Part shown: positions 15,686 through 24,106 of the stretch, one piece after another
Layout of the letters: each line of letters begins with the position of its first letter
Position numbering within the stretch: the first letter of the stretch is position 1
Assembly (NCBI GenBank): GCA_905480405.1
Contig: CAJQQH010000095.1
Location: 1 to 41,971, forward strand
Direction: 5' to 3'
Source: an uncultured Polaribacter sp.
GTDB taxonomy: Bacteria > Bacteroidota > Bacteroidia > Flavobacteriales > Flavobacteriaceae
DNA: 41,971 nt
Made by a program: the position numbers and the translations under genes
Notes under the pieces: generated by a model
Told to the model about the DNA's origin: nothing
Database searches by the model: none
Seen by the model: only the letters and a program-made list of their open reading frames with translations

Positions 15686-16864
15686 ATGAAATTAGCTATT
15701 GTAACTGCATACCCCCCAAGTAAAGTAACATTAAATGAATACGCTTATCATTTAGTTAAAAGTTTTAGACAAAATAAAAAAGTAACAGAATTAATACTTT
15801 TAACCGATAAAACAACAGGAGAAAAAGATATTAGTTTTACAGATAATGGATGTAAAATAACCATTAAAGAATGTTGGGAATTTAACAGTTATTCAAATAT
15901 TTTAAATGTAACAAAAGCTATTAATAAAACAAAACCAGATGCTATATTGTTTAATTTACAATTTATGAAGTTTGGAGATAAAAAAGTAGCAGCAGCTTTA
16001 GGTTTATGTTTACCAATGGTTTGTAAAATTAAAAAAATACCAACAATTGTTTTATTGCATAATATTTTAGAACAAGTAGATTTAGAAAGTGCAGGTTTTA
16101 CATCCAATAAAATTGCACAAAACATCTACAACTTTATTGGAACAACATTAACTAAGCTTATTTTAAAAGCCGATTTAGTTACTGTTACTATGGATAAATA
16201 TGTTACTACTTTAGTAGATAAATATAAGGTTGATAACGTAAAAATGATACCACATGGAACTTTCGAAATACCAGAAAGCCCGTCTCAAGAATTACCAAAT
16301 GGAGCATTAAAAATTATGACTTTTGGTAAATTTGGAACTTACAAAAAAGTAGAAGCAATGATTGAAGCTGTAGAAATTGTAAGAAAAGAAACGGGTTTAG
16401 ATTTAGAAATTGTAATTGCAGGAACAGACAATCCGAATGTACCTGGTTATCTAGCAAATGCAAAAGAAACATATAAGCATGTACCACAATTAACATTTAC
16501 AGGATATGTAGAAGAAGTAGAAGTAGAGCCCTTATTTACAGAAAGCGCAGTTGTTGTATTTCCTTACACATCTACTACCGGTAGTTCTGGTGTTTTACAT
16601 CAAGCAGGAAGTTATGGTAGAGCAGTTGTAATGCCTAATTTAGGTGATTTAGCAACTTTAATTGAAGATGAAGGTTATAGAGGTGAATTCTTTGAACCGG
16701 AAAGTACAATTAGTTTAGCCAATGCTATTAAAGCAATTGTTACTAATGATGCATATAGAATACAATTAGGAGAAGCTAATTATAAAGCAGCTACAGCGTT
16801 TCCAATGGAAAGAATTACTAATATTTATTTAGAAGAGTTTAATAGAATTATTAAGACTAAATAA
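15686..16864 (+). CDS. Family 4 glycosyltransferase (GT-B fold)
   Basis: 392 residues, cytosolic. The N-terminal Rossmann half begins MKLAIVTAYPPSKVTLNEYA. The C-terminal nucleotide-sugar half includes KIMTFGKFGTYKKVE, an IVIAG strand, the FTGYV(E)E motif and GSSGVLHQAGSYGRAVVMPN with the usual acidic residues further on (FFEPES). GT4 enzymes transfer a sugar from a nucleotide donor with retention of configuration. The setting between flippase and export or hydrolysis genes indicates polysaccharide repeat-unit assembly. Donor and acceptor cannot be deduced from sequence alone. Confidence 0.9.
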   Translation: MKLAIVTAYPPSKVTLNEYAYHLVKSFRQNKKVTELILLTDKTTGEKDISFTDNGCKITIKECWEFNSYSNILNVTKAINKTKPDAILFNLQFMKFGDKKVAAALGLCLPMVCKIKKIPTIVLLHNILEQVDLESAGFTSNKIAQNIYNFIGTTLTKLILKADLVTVTMDKYVTTLVDKYKVDNVKMIPHGTFEIPESPSQELPNGALKIMTFGKFGTYKKVEAMIEAVEIVRKETGLDLEIVIAGTDNPNVPGYLANAKETYKHVPQLTFTGYVEEVEVEPLFTESAVVVFPYTSTTGSSGVLHQAGSYGRAVVMPNLGDLATLIEDEGYRGEFFEPESTISLANAIKAIVTNDAYRIQLGEANYKAATAFPMERITNIYLEEFNRIIKTK

Positions 16865-16872
16865 TAAATCAC

Positions 16873-16929
16873 TTGTCTTATAAAAAATTTTATTTATTTT
16901 GAAATGTATTTATAAGACAATTTCTTTTT
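16873..16929. terminator. Bidirectional terminator-like inverted repeat between convergent genes
   Basis: Perfect 12-bp arms TTGTCTTATAAA (16873-16884) and TTTATAAGACAA (16909-16920) with a 24-base loop, followed on the + strand by a T-rich stretch. The right arm overlaps the 3' end of the convergent GH5-like gene. It probably ends GT4 transcription and possibly both directions. Confidence 0.55.
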
Positions 16930-18426
16930 ACCCGTATTGGTTATAAAACCGAATTTTTTCTGTGGATTTGTTCGCCATGGTAGTATTCCAAGAACTTCTT
17001 TAGGGACCACATCAAAATCATACAAAGTCCAAGACATAAAAGGAATTGAGTTTTTTGTAAGTATTTTTTGTATTTCTTTATAATATTTTTCTTGCTTTTC
17101 TTCTGAACTAACATAAGGTCTCCATAAACCTCCATAAGAAGAGACCCCAAATTCTTGTAAAATAATTGGTTTATTGTTTCTAATATTACTTTTTAATTTT
17201 TGATATTCCTGATCAAAGTTTGTAAGTTTATCATAGTAATGAAAAGAAACTACATCTACTTTATCTTGCAAAATGGTGGCACTTTTAGTATTAGACCAAC
17301 CTATTGTAACAGGATGTTTATCATCTATTTCTTTTATTAAAATAAGCATAAAATCTAACCAAGCTATTACATTTTCTTTTCCTCTTGATTCAAAATCTAA
17401 ATTCGGTTCATTCTTAATATCCCAAGCTAAAATTGCTTCATGATCTTTAAAAGTTTCAACAATCCTCTCTGCATGCCTTTGGTTTAAAGTCCAGTCTAAA
17501 ACATCATAATTTCCATAAAAGTCAAACAAAGTTATAACCACTTTTATGTTCTGTTTTAATGCAGTATCTAAAACTAGTTTTAGTTTATCTAATTTATCTA
17601 ATTTAACATTTGCTTTACCAAAATCTTCATAAGGAACAAAAATTCTAATAGAATTTAATCCAGCTTTTTTAATAATTCTAAAATCATTTTTTATAATATA
17701 AATATCAAAATCATCTCCATACATATTCCAAGGTGTAGCTTGTGGGTAGTAATTAATACCTTTAATATTTGTTGTTTTTAAAGGTGTTATTATATTTTTA
17801 GGCTTAAAATCTTCATTAGTTTCTTTTACCATGTGTCTAATACGCCAAAAACCATCTTCTAATAATAACACAAATCTATAAGAAGAAACCTCCGTAGTTT
17901 CTATTATTAATTTATCGTCTTTAAAAACTTTTTTATATTCTAATACGTTAGTATCTGTTAAAACAATTAACTGACCATCTTCACTAAAAAACTCTAGATC
18001 TAAATTATGTTTTAGAGTAGTGGACTCAATTGATGTGTTATTTAGTTTATTGAAATCTATTATGTTGTAAATATTTTTTCTGGCGTTTTCAGTATAATAA
18101 TCTTCAATACCAGCTCTAGTATTTGTTTTAAAAGCTATATGTTTTACATACCATGCATCTAAATAATCATTCTGGACAGCTTTTATTTTTTGGTCACTTA
18201 TTTTTCTACCTTCATTACCATCATTTATCCAAGATACCTTTGGCAAATATTGTTCTACTTTTTTCACTTCTGTATGCAACATTTTACTCCTATCTGCACC
18301 CGTATTTAAAAAAGTGTAAATGGAACTAACTAAAAACAAGAGTACTGCAATTATTAAAATGTAGGTAAGCATTAAAACAACTCTAAGAATTCTTTTATTA
18401 GTTCTTCTACTAGTTTTTTTTACCAT
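16894..18426 (-). CDS. Membrane-anchored glycoside hydrolase (GH5/cellulase-like TIM barrel)
   Basis: 510 residues. A basic N-terminus and one membrane segment (about 14-38, LRVVLMLTYILIIAVLLFLV) anchor it with the rest in the periplasm. Residues 85-200 look like a SnoaL/NTF2-type domain. From about 220 there is a clan GH-A TIM barrel: NSIRIFVPYEDF, then DIKNEPN with the likely acid/base E340, SFHYYD, and ILQEFGVSS with the likely nucleophile E425. Hydrolases in exopolysaccharide loci commonly trim or edit the polymer (BcsZ, PslG and PelA are examples). The start overlaps the end of the upstream gene by 7 bases. The substrate is unknown. Confidence 0.82.
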   Translation of the reverse strand: MVKKTSRRTNKRILRVVLMLTYILIIAVLLFLVSSIYTFLNTGADRSKMLHTEVKKVEQYLPKVSWINDGNEGRKISDQKIKAVQNDYLDAWYVKHIAFKTNTRAGIEDYYTENARKNIYNIIDFNKLNNTSIESTTLKHNLDLEFFSEDGQLIVLTDTNVLEYKKVFKDDKLIIETTEVSSYRFVLLLEDGFWRIRHMVKETNEDFKPKNIITPLKTTNIKGINYYPQATPWNMYGDDFDIYIIKNDFRIIKKAGLNSIRIFVPYEDFGKANVKLDKLDKLKLVLDTALKQNIKVVITLFDFYGNYDVLDWTLNQRHAERIVETFKDHEAILAWDIKNEPNLDFESRGKENVIAWLDFMLILIKEIDDKHPVTIGWSNTKSATILQDKVDVVSFHYYDKLTNFDQEYQKLKSNIRNNKPIILQEFGVSSYGGLWRPYVSSEEKQEKYYKEIQKILTKNSIPFMSWTLYDFDVVPKEVLGILPWRTNPQKKFGFITNTGKKKLSYKYISK

Positions 18427-19634
18427 AGCTTTAAACTTTTAAATTCTTTTTTAATTCCAGCAGTTTCAGTAATTAATTTGTAAGTATTGTTTTCAAATAT
18501 ATTTGGATCTAAATAAAAATTGGCAAAGCCATTTTTAGACTCTTTAAAAAGTTCTTTAATAAGAATATTGTTTTTATAAATGGATAATTTAACAGATAAA
18601 CCATCTGGTATTATTTGATTCATAAAACTTTTTAATGGACCTACTTTAATCTTTCTATTTTGTTTTGAAAAATAAACTGTATAATTTTCAATTACTTTTT
18701 TATAACTAATATTTAAAATATCACTTTCAGAAATACCAATAAAATAAGCCTTTATTGTCCATTTTTCTTCAAAATCTGGATGAATGATTTTTGCATGAGC
18801 AACTCCGTTTATCGTAGTGCCAGCTGTTTTTAAAATATTCCCGTTTTTATTAGTAATATAAAATTCTATATAACTTCCATCACTTACAATATTGTTGTTT
18901 TTATCTTTTATAGTAGATGTATAAAATGTTGTTATTTGATTTCCGTCTGCATATTCATGGTTTCTACTTACAAAAAGTTTAAAGTTTGTTGCTATTGCTG
19001 GCATTATATTAACATCAAATTCTTTAGAGTTTAAACCAAAAGATTCAGAAGAGATAATCATTCTTCCGCTTTTTAAGGGCGAAAAAATATTTTTATAACC
19101 AATTAACTTATTTGTTTTAATAGGTTCTTCTTTTTCAGATTTTAAAAATTGATGTTTAACAATGATTTTACTATTATCTCTTATTGGGTTATCTAAACTA
19201 TCTGTTGGTATTACCACTAACATTGTGTAATCTGTACCTCCGGCATCTATACTTGGCGGGCCTAAATAAGATTCAATAGTTTTTGGCTGTTGTTTAGAAC
19301 GTATAGTTAGAAACCCAGAAATAGGTTTAATTGTTCCTATTGTTGTCCAAGATAAAACTCCTCTTTTTTGGGATAAAAAATAAGGGATTTTAAAGGAAAT
19401 TTTGTTATCATAAATAATAGGATCTATTACTGTAGAACCATAACTATTAGAACACAATAATTTAAAATTCATTTCTTTTTTTACTGTAAATTCTAAAGTA
19501 ATTGTTTCGCTAACTGTATATTCTTTTTTTAAGGATGTAAAAACAATTGTATTCTCTGTTACTTTTTCTTGTGCTAGAAAAGAAACCATAATCAATTGAA
19601 AAAAGAGTAGACAAAAAATTTGTTTTAAATTCAT
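18420..19634 (-). CDS. Secreted protein of unknown function in polysaccharide operon
   Basis: 404 residues with a signal peptide (MNLKQIFCLLFFQLIMVSFLAQ). I recognise no specific family. The mature part alternates beta-strand-like stretches; residues about 110-310 resemble two Ig-like/bacterial-invasin-type repeats (TDYTMLVVIPTDSLDNPIRDNS, then NQITTFYTSTIKDKNNNIVSDGSYIEF). It is probably periplasmic or outer-surface. Its start overlaps the stop of the 1029-residue membrane protein by one base and its end overlaps the GH5-like start by seven, so all three are translated from one transcript and probably act in one complex. Confidence 0.75.
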   Translation of the reverse strand: MNLKQIFCLLFFQLIMVSFLAQEKVTENTIVFTSLKKEYTVSETITLEFTVKKEMNFKLLCSNSYGSTVIDPIIYDNKISFKIPYFLSQKRGVLSWTTIGTIKPISGFLTIRSKQQPKTIESYLGPPSIDAGGTDYTMLVVIPTDSLDNPIRDNSKIIVKHQFLKSEKEEPIKTNKLIGYKNIFSPLKSGRMIISSESFGLNSKEFDVNIMPAIATNFKLFVSRNHEYADGNQITTFYTSTIKDKNNNIVSDGSYIEFYITNKNGNILKTAGTTINGVAHAKIIHPDFEEKWTIKAYFIGISESDILNISYKKVIENYTVYFSKQNRKIKVGPLKSFMNQIIPDGLSVKLSIYKNNILIKELFKESKNGFANFYLDPNIFENNTYKLITETAGIKKEFKSLKLW

Positions 19635-22600
19635 TATTTTGGATTACCTATATACATACTTAATTCTATTCTAATATAACTAAAAAGTGTGTGTTCTACT
19701 TTTTGTAACTTACTAATGGTGTGATTTAATATTCTATCAGGTATTATTTTAGTAGCAATATCTTTATTAGGTAAACCATTTACGAAGCAAAATTCCATAT
19801 TGTCACTTATTGTACTTATAACAGGATTATTGGGTATAGGATAATTAAAACGTAATTTTCTTTCTTGTCTTATTCCTTCTTTTAAGAATAAATTATCTAC
19901 CCAAATCATTTCTTTTTTATCGTTATAAAATGTAATAATCATTTGTGGAACTGTAATTTCTTGAATTCCGCTATTAAATAATGTTCCACTAACATTATTA
20001 GGAGTTATACTAATTTCACTTAAAACAATATCTTTAAATAGATCTGAATTTGAAGTGTTTCCTGCAGCTTGTAAATTAAATTTAGTAGGTTGTTCACTTA
20101 ATTCTATTGGGGTAAATTCATCTGGGTTAAATGTTTTAGGAATTGAATCTTTTGTTTTAGACCATGCAATACCTTCAAAATTAATTCTAAAAGCGCTAAT
20201 TTCTTTAGGCATTAATTTATGTTTTAAAATATGCTTAGCATTGTAGGTTGCCAATTTTTTATTATCATCATTATAAAGAGTACCTTTTAAAACTACGTCT
20301 GCTGGTACATTATCTATATTTTGTACTTCACCTATAATAGAATAACGTTTATTAAATTTTATTAATTTAGCAGTAATGATTTCTAATACAGGCTGTTTTA
20401 AAACATCTTCATGATGTGTTTGTTCTGTCGTAATTCTTCTTCTTCCTTGATTAAAATAACCAGTAGAATTTTTAGAGTATAACTGATCTGGTGGTAAATC
20501 AATAGATTTTCGTGTTGGTTTTAAAAACCATTTTCCTTCTCTTTTAACGGCAGTTTTAAATTCTGTTTTAGATAATTTTTCTAGAGGTGTAATCCACTTT
20601 GTTTCTACTTTTAAAGTAGCTAAACTATCAGTTTGTTTAGTTATTTTGGTAGAAATAGCATCTAATTTTGCATAAGAACTTAATAAACCATCAGTTACAG
20701 ATATTTCTAATAAATATTGTGCTTTGGAAACATCACTTTTTGGATCTATATAAGAAAAACTCTTATTTAATTCTTTAAAATCTATAGCGTCATAATATGC
20801 TTTTACAACGTTTTCTGGAGATCTTTGTGTATCATTTTTAATATAAAACATATAAGACGCATATACTGTAACTATAATTAAAATTACAGCCCATATATGA
20901 AATGCTTTTAAAACTATTCTTGGAAATTTAGAATAATCATTCTGAAATTTAAAATACTCTGGTTTAGCAGTTTTTTTGGTCTTTAGGGCTTTAACAAATA
21001 ATGTTTGTACATTTAAAATAAATGCAATAAGAACAGTTAAAAAAGGAATTATTCCCCAAATTATTTTTACCCAAGCAGGTACATCTTCTTTTGGTAAAAT
21101 AGAAGAGACAGGTGGTACGTTTAATTTTTCCCAAACCATAATACCATTTTCTAATTGAGATAAACGCTGCCATCCGCAGAAAAATAAAACAGGATCGTAA
21201 AATTTATCGTTAGAAAAAATATATTTTAAATTATATTTTTCTGGAGTGGTTAAAAATTGTTGAAGAGACCCAATACCTGCAACTCCTTTAAATTTTGAAT
21301 TTTCTAAACGTTCAATAGGTCTTGTTGTTAGTTCGGGTAATCGTCTTGCAGAATGATAATTACCATCTACACTCATCGCATTAGTTTGTGCTGCTAACCA
21401 TGCCATTTGATCTCCAAAACCTAAGGTTAAATACCTCCAGTGGTCATGAGAATCTTGACTTAGAAAATTAACAATAGGTAGCATTTTTATTTTTTGAGGT
21501 TGAGATGGTCTAAAATATCCCAAACTCATTGTAAAAATAACCATTGCCACATAACAAAAAGCTAAAGTTCCACCTAATAAACGATGGTATACTGCTCCAA
21601 ATCTATCTTGAATTAATGTTTTTAAATCACCTTCTACAAATCTATAAATGAATTCTCCAAATATTGGAATTGACATGATGGAACCCCAAAGAGTAAATCT
21701 ATCTAGAGTTAAGATATTAAAAGCAGTTTCACCTAAAATCATTTTAGGAATTGGTGTTGTGCCACCTGTTCCTAAAATAACTAACATTGTAAAAGAAAGG
21801 CCAAAAAACAAATACCTTTTACTAAAGTATCTATAAAAAATATAAGGAAGAATAAATAATAAAATACCCCAAGGAATAGTAAAAAAAACTAAACCAGAAG
21901 AAGTAACATCTATAAAACTATCTCTAGAACCATGAGGAATTGGGACTTGAGTAATAGGATTCTTTTTTGAATTTAACCAATAAGGAAAAATACAAAATAT
22001 AATAAGAAAAAGGGCAGAAAAACCAAAAGCAGCATTCCGTTTTAATTGCTTAAAAAAAGATTTAAGAAATAAGGAAAAAGTAACATCTTTATATGAGCTA
22101 ACTTCTTCTCTAGAAACATCCATTATCACAGTTCCTATTAAAGGGAATATAAAAAAAAGCATTCCAAAAATAGGGGTAACATGATGGGAGGTAACCGTAA
22201 CTGCAATTAATGATAAAGATGTAAAAAAGAACTTAAACTTACCTGTTTTTAGCCATAAATAAATTTCAGGTAAAGAGTGCATTAAAATAGAAACACCAAT
22301 GATACTGGGTAATTGACCAAAAATATGAAGCGTTTCTACAAAAGAAGAAGAAAATACAGCTAAAATAGCAGCGTAACCAGCAGTTGTTCTGTTAGATGTT
22401 ATTAATAATGAGTATCTATAAGAACCAGTAACAAATAATACAATTGCAATTAAAGCAACCGTAAACATACCAAATTTTAAACCACCAATTAAAGATAAAG
22501 CACCAATAGTTTGGTGTACTAAAGGAGGGTAACTTTGTACAGTAAAACCTGTATACCATTTGTAGTTCCATGGTTCGAACCAGCTATTTGCATAATGGTC

Positions 22601-22723
22601 AGCAAAAAATAAATGAATTAAAGCGTCATAAGTAGTCTCTAATGTAAAAAAAATGGTAGAGCCATGAAAAATTATTGCTAATAGTATTGCTGTTATTAAA
22701 TATTTATTAGATTTTTCCTTCAT
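19634..22723 (-). CDS. Large membrane protein, GT-C-like with 6-PTPS-related domain
   Basis: 1029 residues. The first 420 or so carry about ten membrane helices with an early acidic/aromatic loop (TTYDALIHLFFADHYAN, then WYTGFTVQSYPPLVH). This is the layout of GT-C glycosyltransferases and of the Pfam '6-pyruvoyl-tetrahydropterin synthase related' membrane family, whose name is misleading. Two more membrane segments lie near 550-575 and 615-640, followed by a periplasmic tail of about 390 residues that includes a SnoaL-like part (SPENVVKAYYDAIDFKELN). It could be a lipid-linked sugar transferase or polymerase of the polysaccharide pathway. It is the first gene of the three-gene minus-strand operon. 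Confidence 0.75.
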   Translation of the reverse strand: MKEKSNKYLITAILLAIIFHGSTIFFTLETTYDALIHLFFADHYANSWFEPWNYKWYTGFTVQSYPPLVHQTIGALSLIGGLKFGMFTVALIAIVLFVTGSYRYSLLITSNRTTAGYAAILAVFSSSFVETLHIFGQLPSIIGVSILMHSLPEIYLWLKTGKFKFFFTSLSLIAVTVTSHHVTPIFGMLFFIFPLIGTVIMDVSREEVSSYKDVTFSLFLKSFFKQLKRNAAFGFSALFLIIFCIFPYWLNSKKNPITQVPIPHGSRDSFIDVTSSGLVFFTIPWGILLFILPYIFYRYFSKRYLFFGLSFTMLVILGTGGTTPIPKMILGETAFNILTLDRFTLWGSIMSIPIFGEFIYRFVEGDLKTLIQDRFGAVYHRLLGGTLAFCYVAMVIFTMSLGYFRPSQPQKIKMLPIVNFLSQDSHDHWRYLTLGFGDQMAWLAAQTNAMSVDGNYHSARRLPELTTRPIERLENSKFKGVAGIGSLQQFLTTPEKYNLKYIFSNDKFYDPVLFFCGWQRLSQLENGIMVWEKLNVPPVSSILPKEDVPAWVKIIWGIIPFLTVLIAFILNVQTLFVKALKTKKTAKPEYFKFQNDYSKFPRIVLKAFHIWAVILIIVTVYASYMFYIKNDTQRSPENVVKAYYDAIDFKELNKSFSYIDPKSDVSKAQYLLEISVTDGLLSSYAKLDAISTKITKQTDSLATLKVETKWITPLEKLSKTEFKTAVKREGKWFLKPTRKSIDLPPDQLYSKNSTGYFNQGRRRITTEQTHHEDVLKQPVLEIITAKLIKFNKRYSIIGEVQNIDNVPADVVLKGTLYNDDNKKLATYNAKHILKHKLMPKEISAFRINFEGIAWSKTKDSIPKTFNPDEFTPIELSEQPTKFNLQAAGNTSNSDLFKDIVLSEISITPNNVSGTLFNSGIQEITVPQMIITFYNDKKEMIWVDNLFLKEGIRQERKLRFNYPIPNNPVISTISDNMEFCFVNGLPNKDIATKIIPDRILNHTISKLQKVEHTLFSYIRIELSMYIGNPK

Positions 22724-22786
22724 TAATTTTAATCACAATTTTTGATTATTGTAAAGATAATTTATTTAACTTACAGACTCAATTTA

Positions 22787-22875
22787 TTTGTCCCCCGTAA
22801 AATGCAATTCGTCTACATAAAACTTTACTTTGGTCAAATTAGTGTAAAATTAATTAAAAAGCAAGATTACTTTTG
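22787..22875 (+). promoter_or_regulatory. Candidate LytTR operator and -7 element before receiver-GT2 gene
   Basis: Half-sites TTTGTCCCCC (22787-22796, core only) and TTCGTCTACA (22808-22817) are offset by 21 bp. A consensus -7 element, TACTTTTG, is at 22868-22875, 60 and 81 bp downstream respectively. The -7 element is overlapped by a perfect inverted repeat GATTAC/GTAATC (22865-22870 and 22875-22880). The start codon is at 22905. Confidence 0.55.
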
Positions 22876-22904
22876 TAATCTATATAACCAAATAACTGCA
22901 CAAT

Positions 22905-24044
22905 ATGAAAATTTTAGCCATTGATGATCAGAAATTAGTTTTAATCCCTTTAGAAGTTAGATTAAAAGAATTAGGATATGACATAATAACTGAAACTTCT
23001 GCTTTAAAAGGAATAGAGTTATTTGATTCTATTAAACCAGATTTGGTAATTGTTGATATAAATATGCCAGAAACTTCTGGTATAGAAGTAGTAAAACACA
23101 TTAGAGAAGTAAGAAAATCTGATACTCCTATTATGATATTATCTGGTAATACAGATGATGATATTATATCTGAAGCTTTTGATTTAGGGGCGAATGATTA
23201 CATGAAAAAGCCTTTAAGCTTACAAGAGGTTTGTGCTAGAACAAAAAGATTAATTGGTGTGCCAGAAATTGATAATAAAGGAAAAAAATATGACGATGTT
23301 TTAATTCAACAACGATGTGTTGGTGTTGTAATACCTTGTTATGACGAAGAGAAAAGGTTACTAAGTAAGGAATTTACAGATTTTATTGTAAAGAATTCTG
23401 GATATCATTTATGTTTTGTAAATGATGGTAGTAAAGATAAAACATTAGAGGTTTTAAACGATTTAAGAAAAGGTAGAGAAGATTTTATTACCGTCTATGA
23501 TTGTGAAAAAAACGGAGGAAAGGCAGAAGCGGTTAGGCTAGGTATGTTGCATATGGCAAAGAAAGAAGATCTAGATTATATAGGTTTTTTAGATGCCGAT
23601 TTATCTACAGATTTATCTGATTTTGATGACTTGGTTAAAACAATAGAGACTTCTAATTATATGATAGTTAGTGGCTCTAGGATAAGTAGAATGGGAGCAG
23701 ATATAACTAAAGAGTCTGCAAGAAAAATAATTAGTTTAACAGTTAATTTTATCATTAGAAAAATACTTTCTATGGATTTTAAAGACACCCAATGTGGTGC
23801 TAAAATTTTTCATAAAGATGTAATTGATATTGCTTTTAAAGATAAATTTGTTACACAATGGATTTTTGATGTAGAAATTTTTAAAAGAATGAAACTTCAT
23901 TTTGGTTTAGAAAAAGCCAAAGAAATCTTATGTGAACAACCTTTAAAAAGATGGATTCATGCTGATGGATCTAAATTGTCTATGAAAGATTCTATTAAAA
24001 TAATTGGTCAATTAGGGCAAATTGCATGGCATTATAGAAAGTAA
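22905..24044 (+). CDS. Response-regulator receiver fused to family 2 glycosyltransferase
   Basis: 379 residues with two domains. Residues 1-118 are a full receiver: AIDDQ acidic pair, phospho-acceptor D51 in IVDINMP, S80 in MILSGN and K102-P103. Residues 137-379 are a GT2 enzyme of the dolichyl-phosphate-glucose/mannose synthase type: VVIPCYDEEKRL, FVNDGSKDKT, the DxD motif in FLDADLSTD (D230-D232), FKDTQCGAK and a WIHADGSK block near the end. No C-terminal membrane helix is seen. It presumably moves a sugar from a nucleotide donor to a polyprenyl-phosphate lipid, with activity set by phosphorylation of D51. Output domains of receivers are rarely glycosyltransferases. It lies beside the polysaccharide operon and behind a LytTR-like operator. 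Confidence 0.93.
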   Translation: MKILAIDDQKLVLIPLEVRLKELGYDIITETSALKGIELFDSIKPDLVIVDINMPETSGIEVVKHIREVRKSDTPIMILSGNTDDDIISEAFDLGANDYMKKPLSLQEVCARTKRLIGVPEIDNKGKKYDDVLIQQRCVGVVIPCYDEEKRLLSKEFTDFIVKNSGYHLCFVNDGSKDKTLEVLNDLRKGREDFITVYDCEKNGGKAEAVRLGMLHMAKKEDLDYIGFLDADLSTDLSDFDDLVKTIETSNYMIVSGSRISRMGADITKESARKIISLTVNFIIRKILSMDFKDTQCGAKIFHKDVIDIAFKDKFVTQWIFDVEIFKRMKLHFGLEKAKEILCEQPLKRWIHADGSKLSMKDSIKIIGQLGQIAWHYRK

Positions 24045-24069
24045 TATTTTAAACAAACAGCATATAAAT

Positions 24070-24106
24070 AACTATTGATTTTTTAAAAGAGTCAATAGTT
24101 TTTTTG
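24070..24106 (+). terminator. Rho-independent terminator after receiver-GT2 gene
   Basis: Stem AACTATTGA (24070-24078) pairs with TCAATAGTT (24092-24100) around a 13-base loop and is followed by a T-run. It overlaps the 3' end of the convergent sirtuin gene. Confidence 0.75.
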
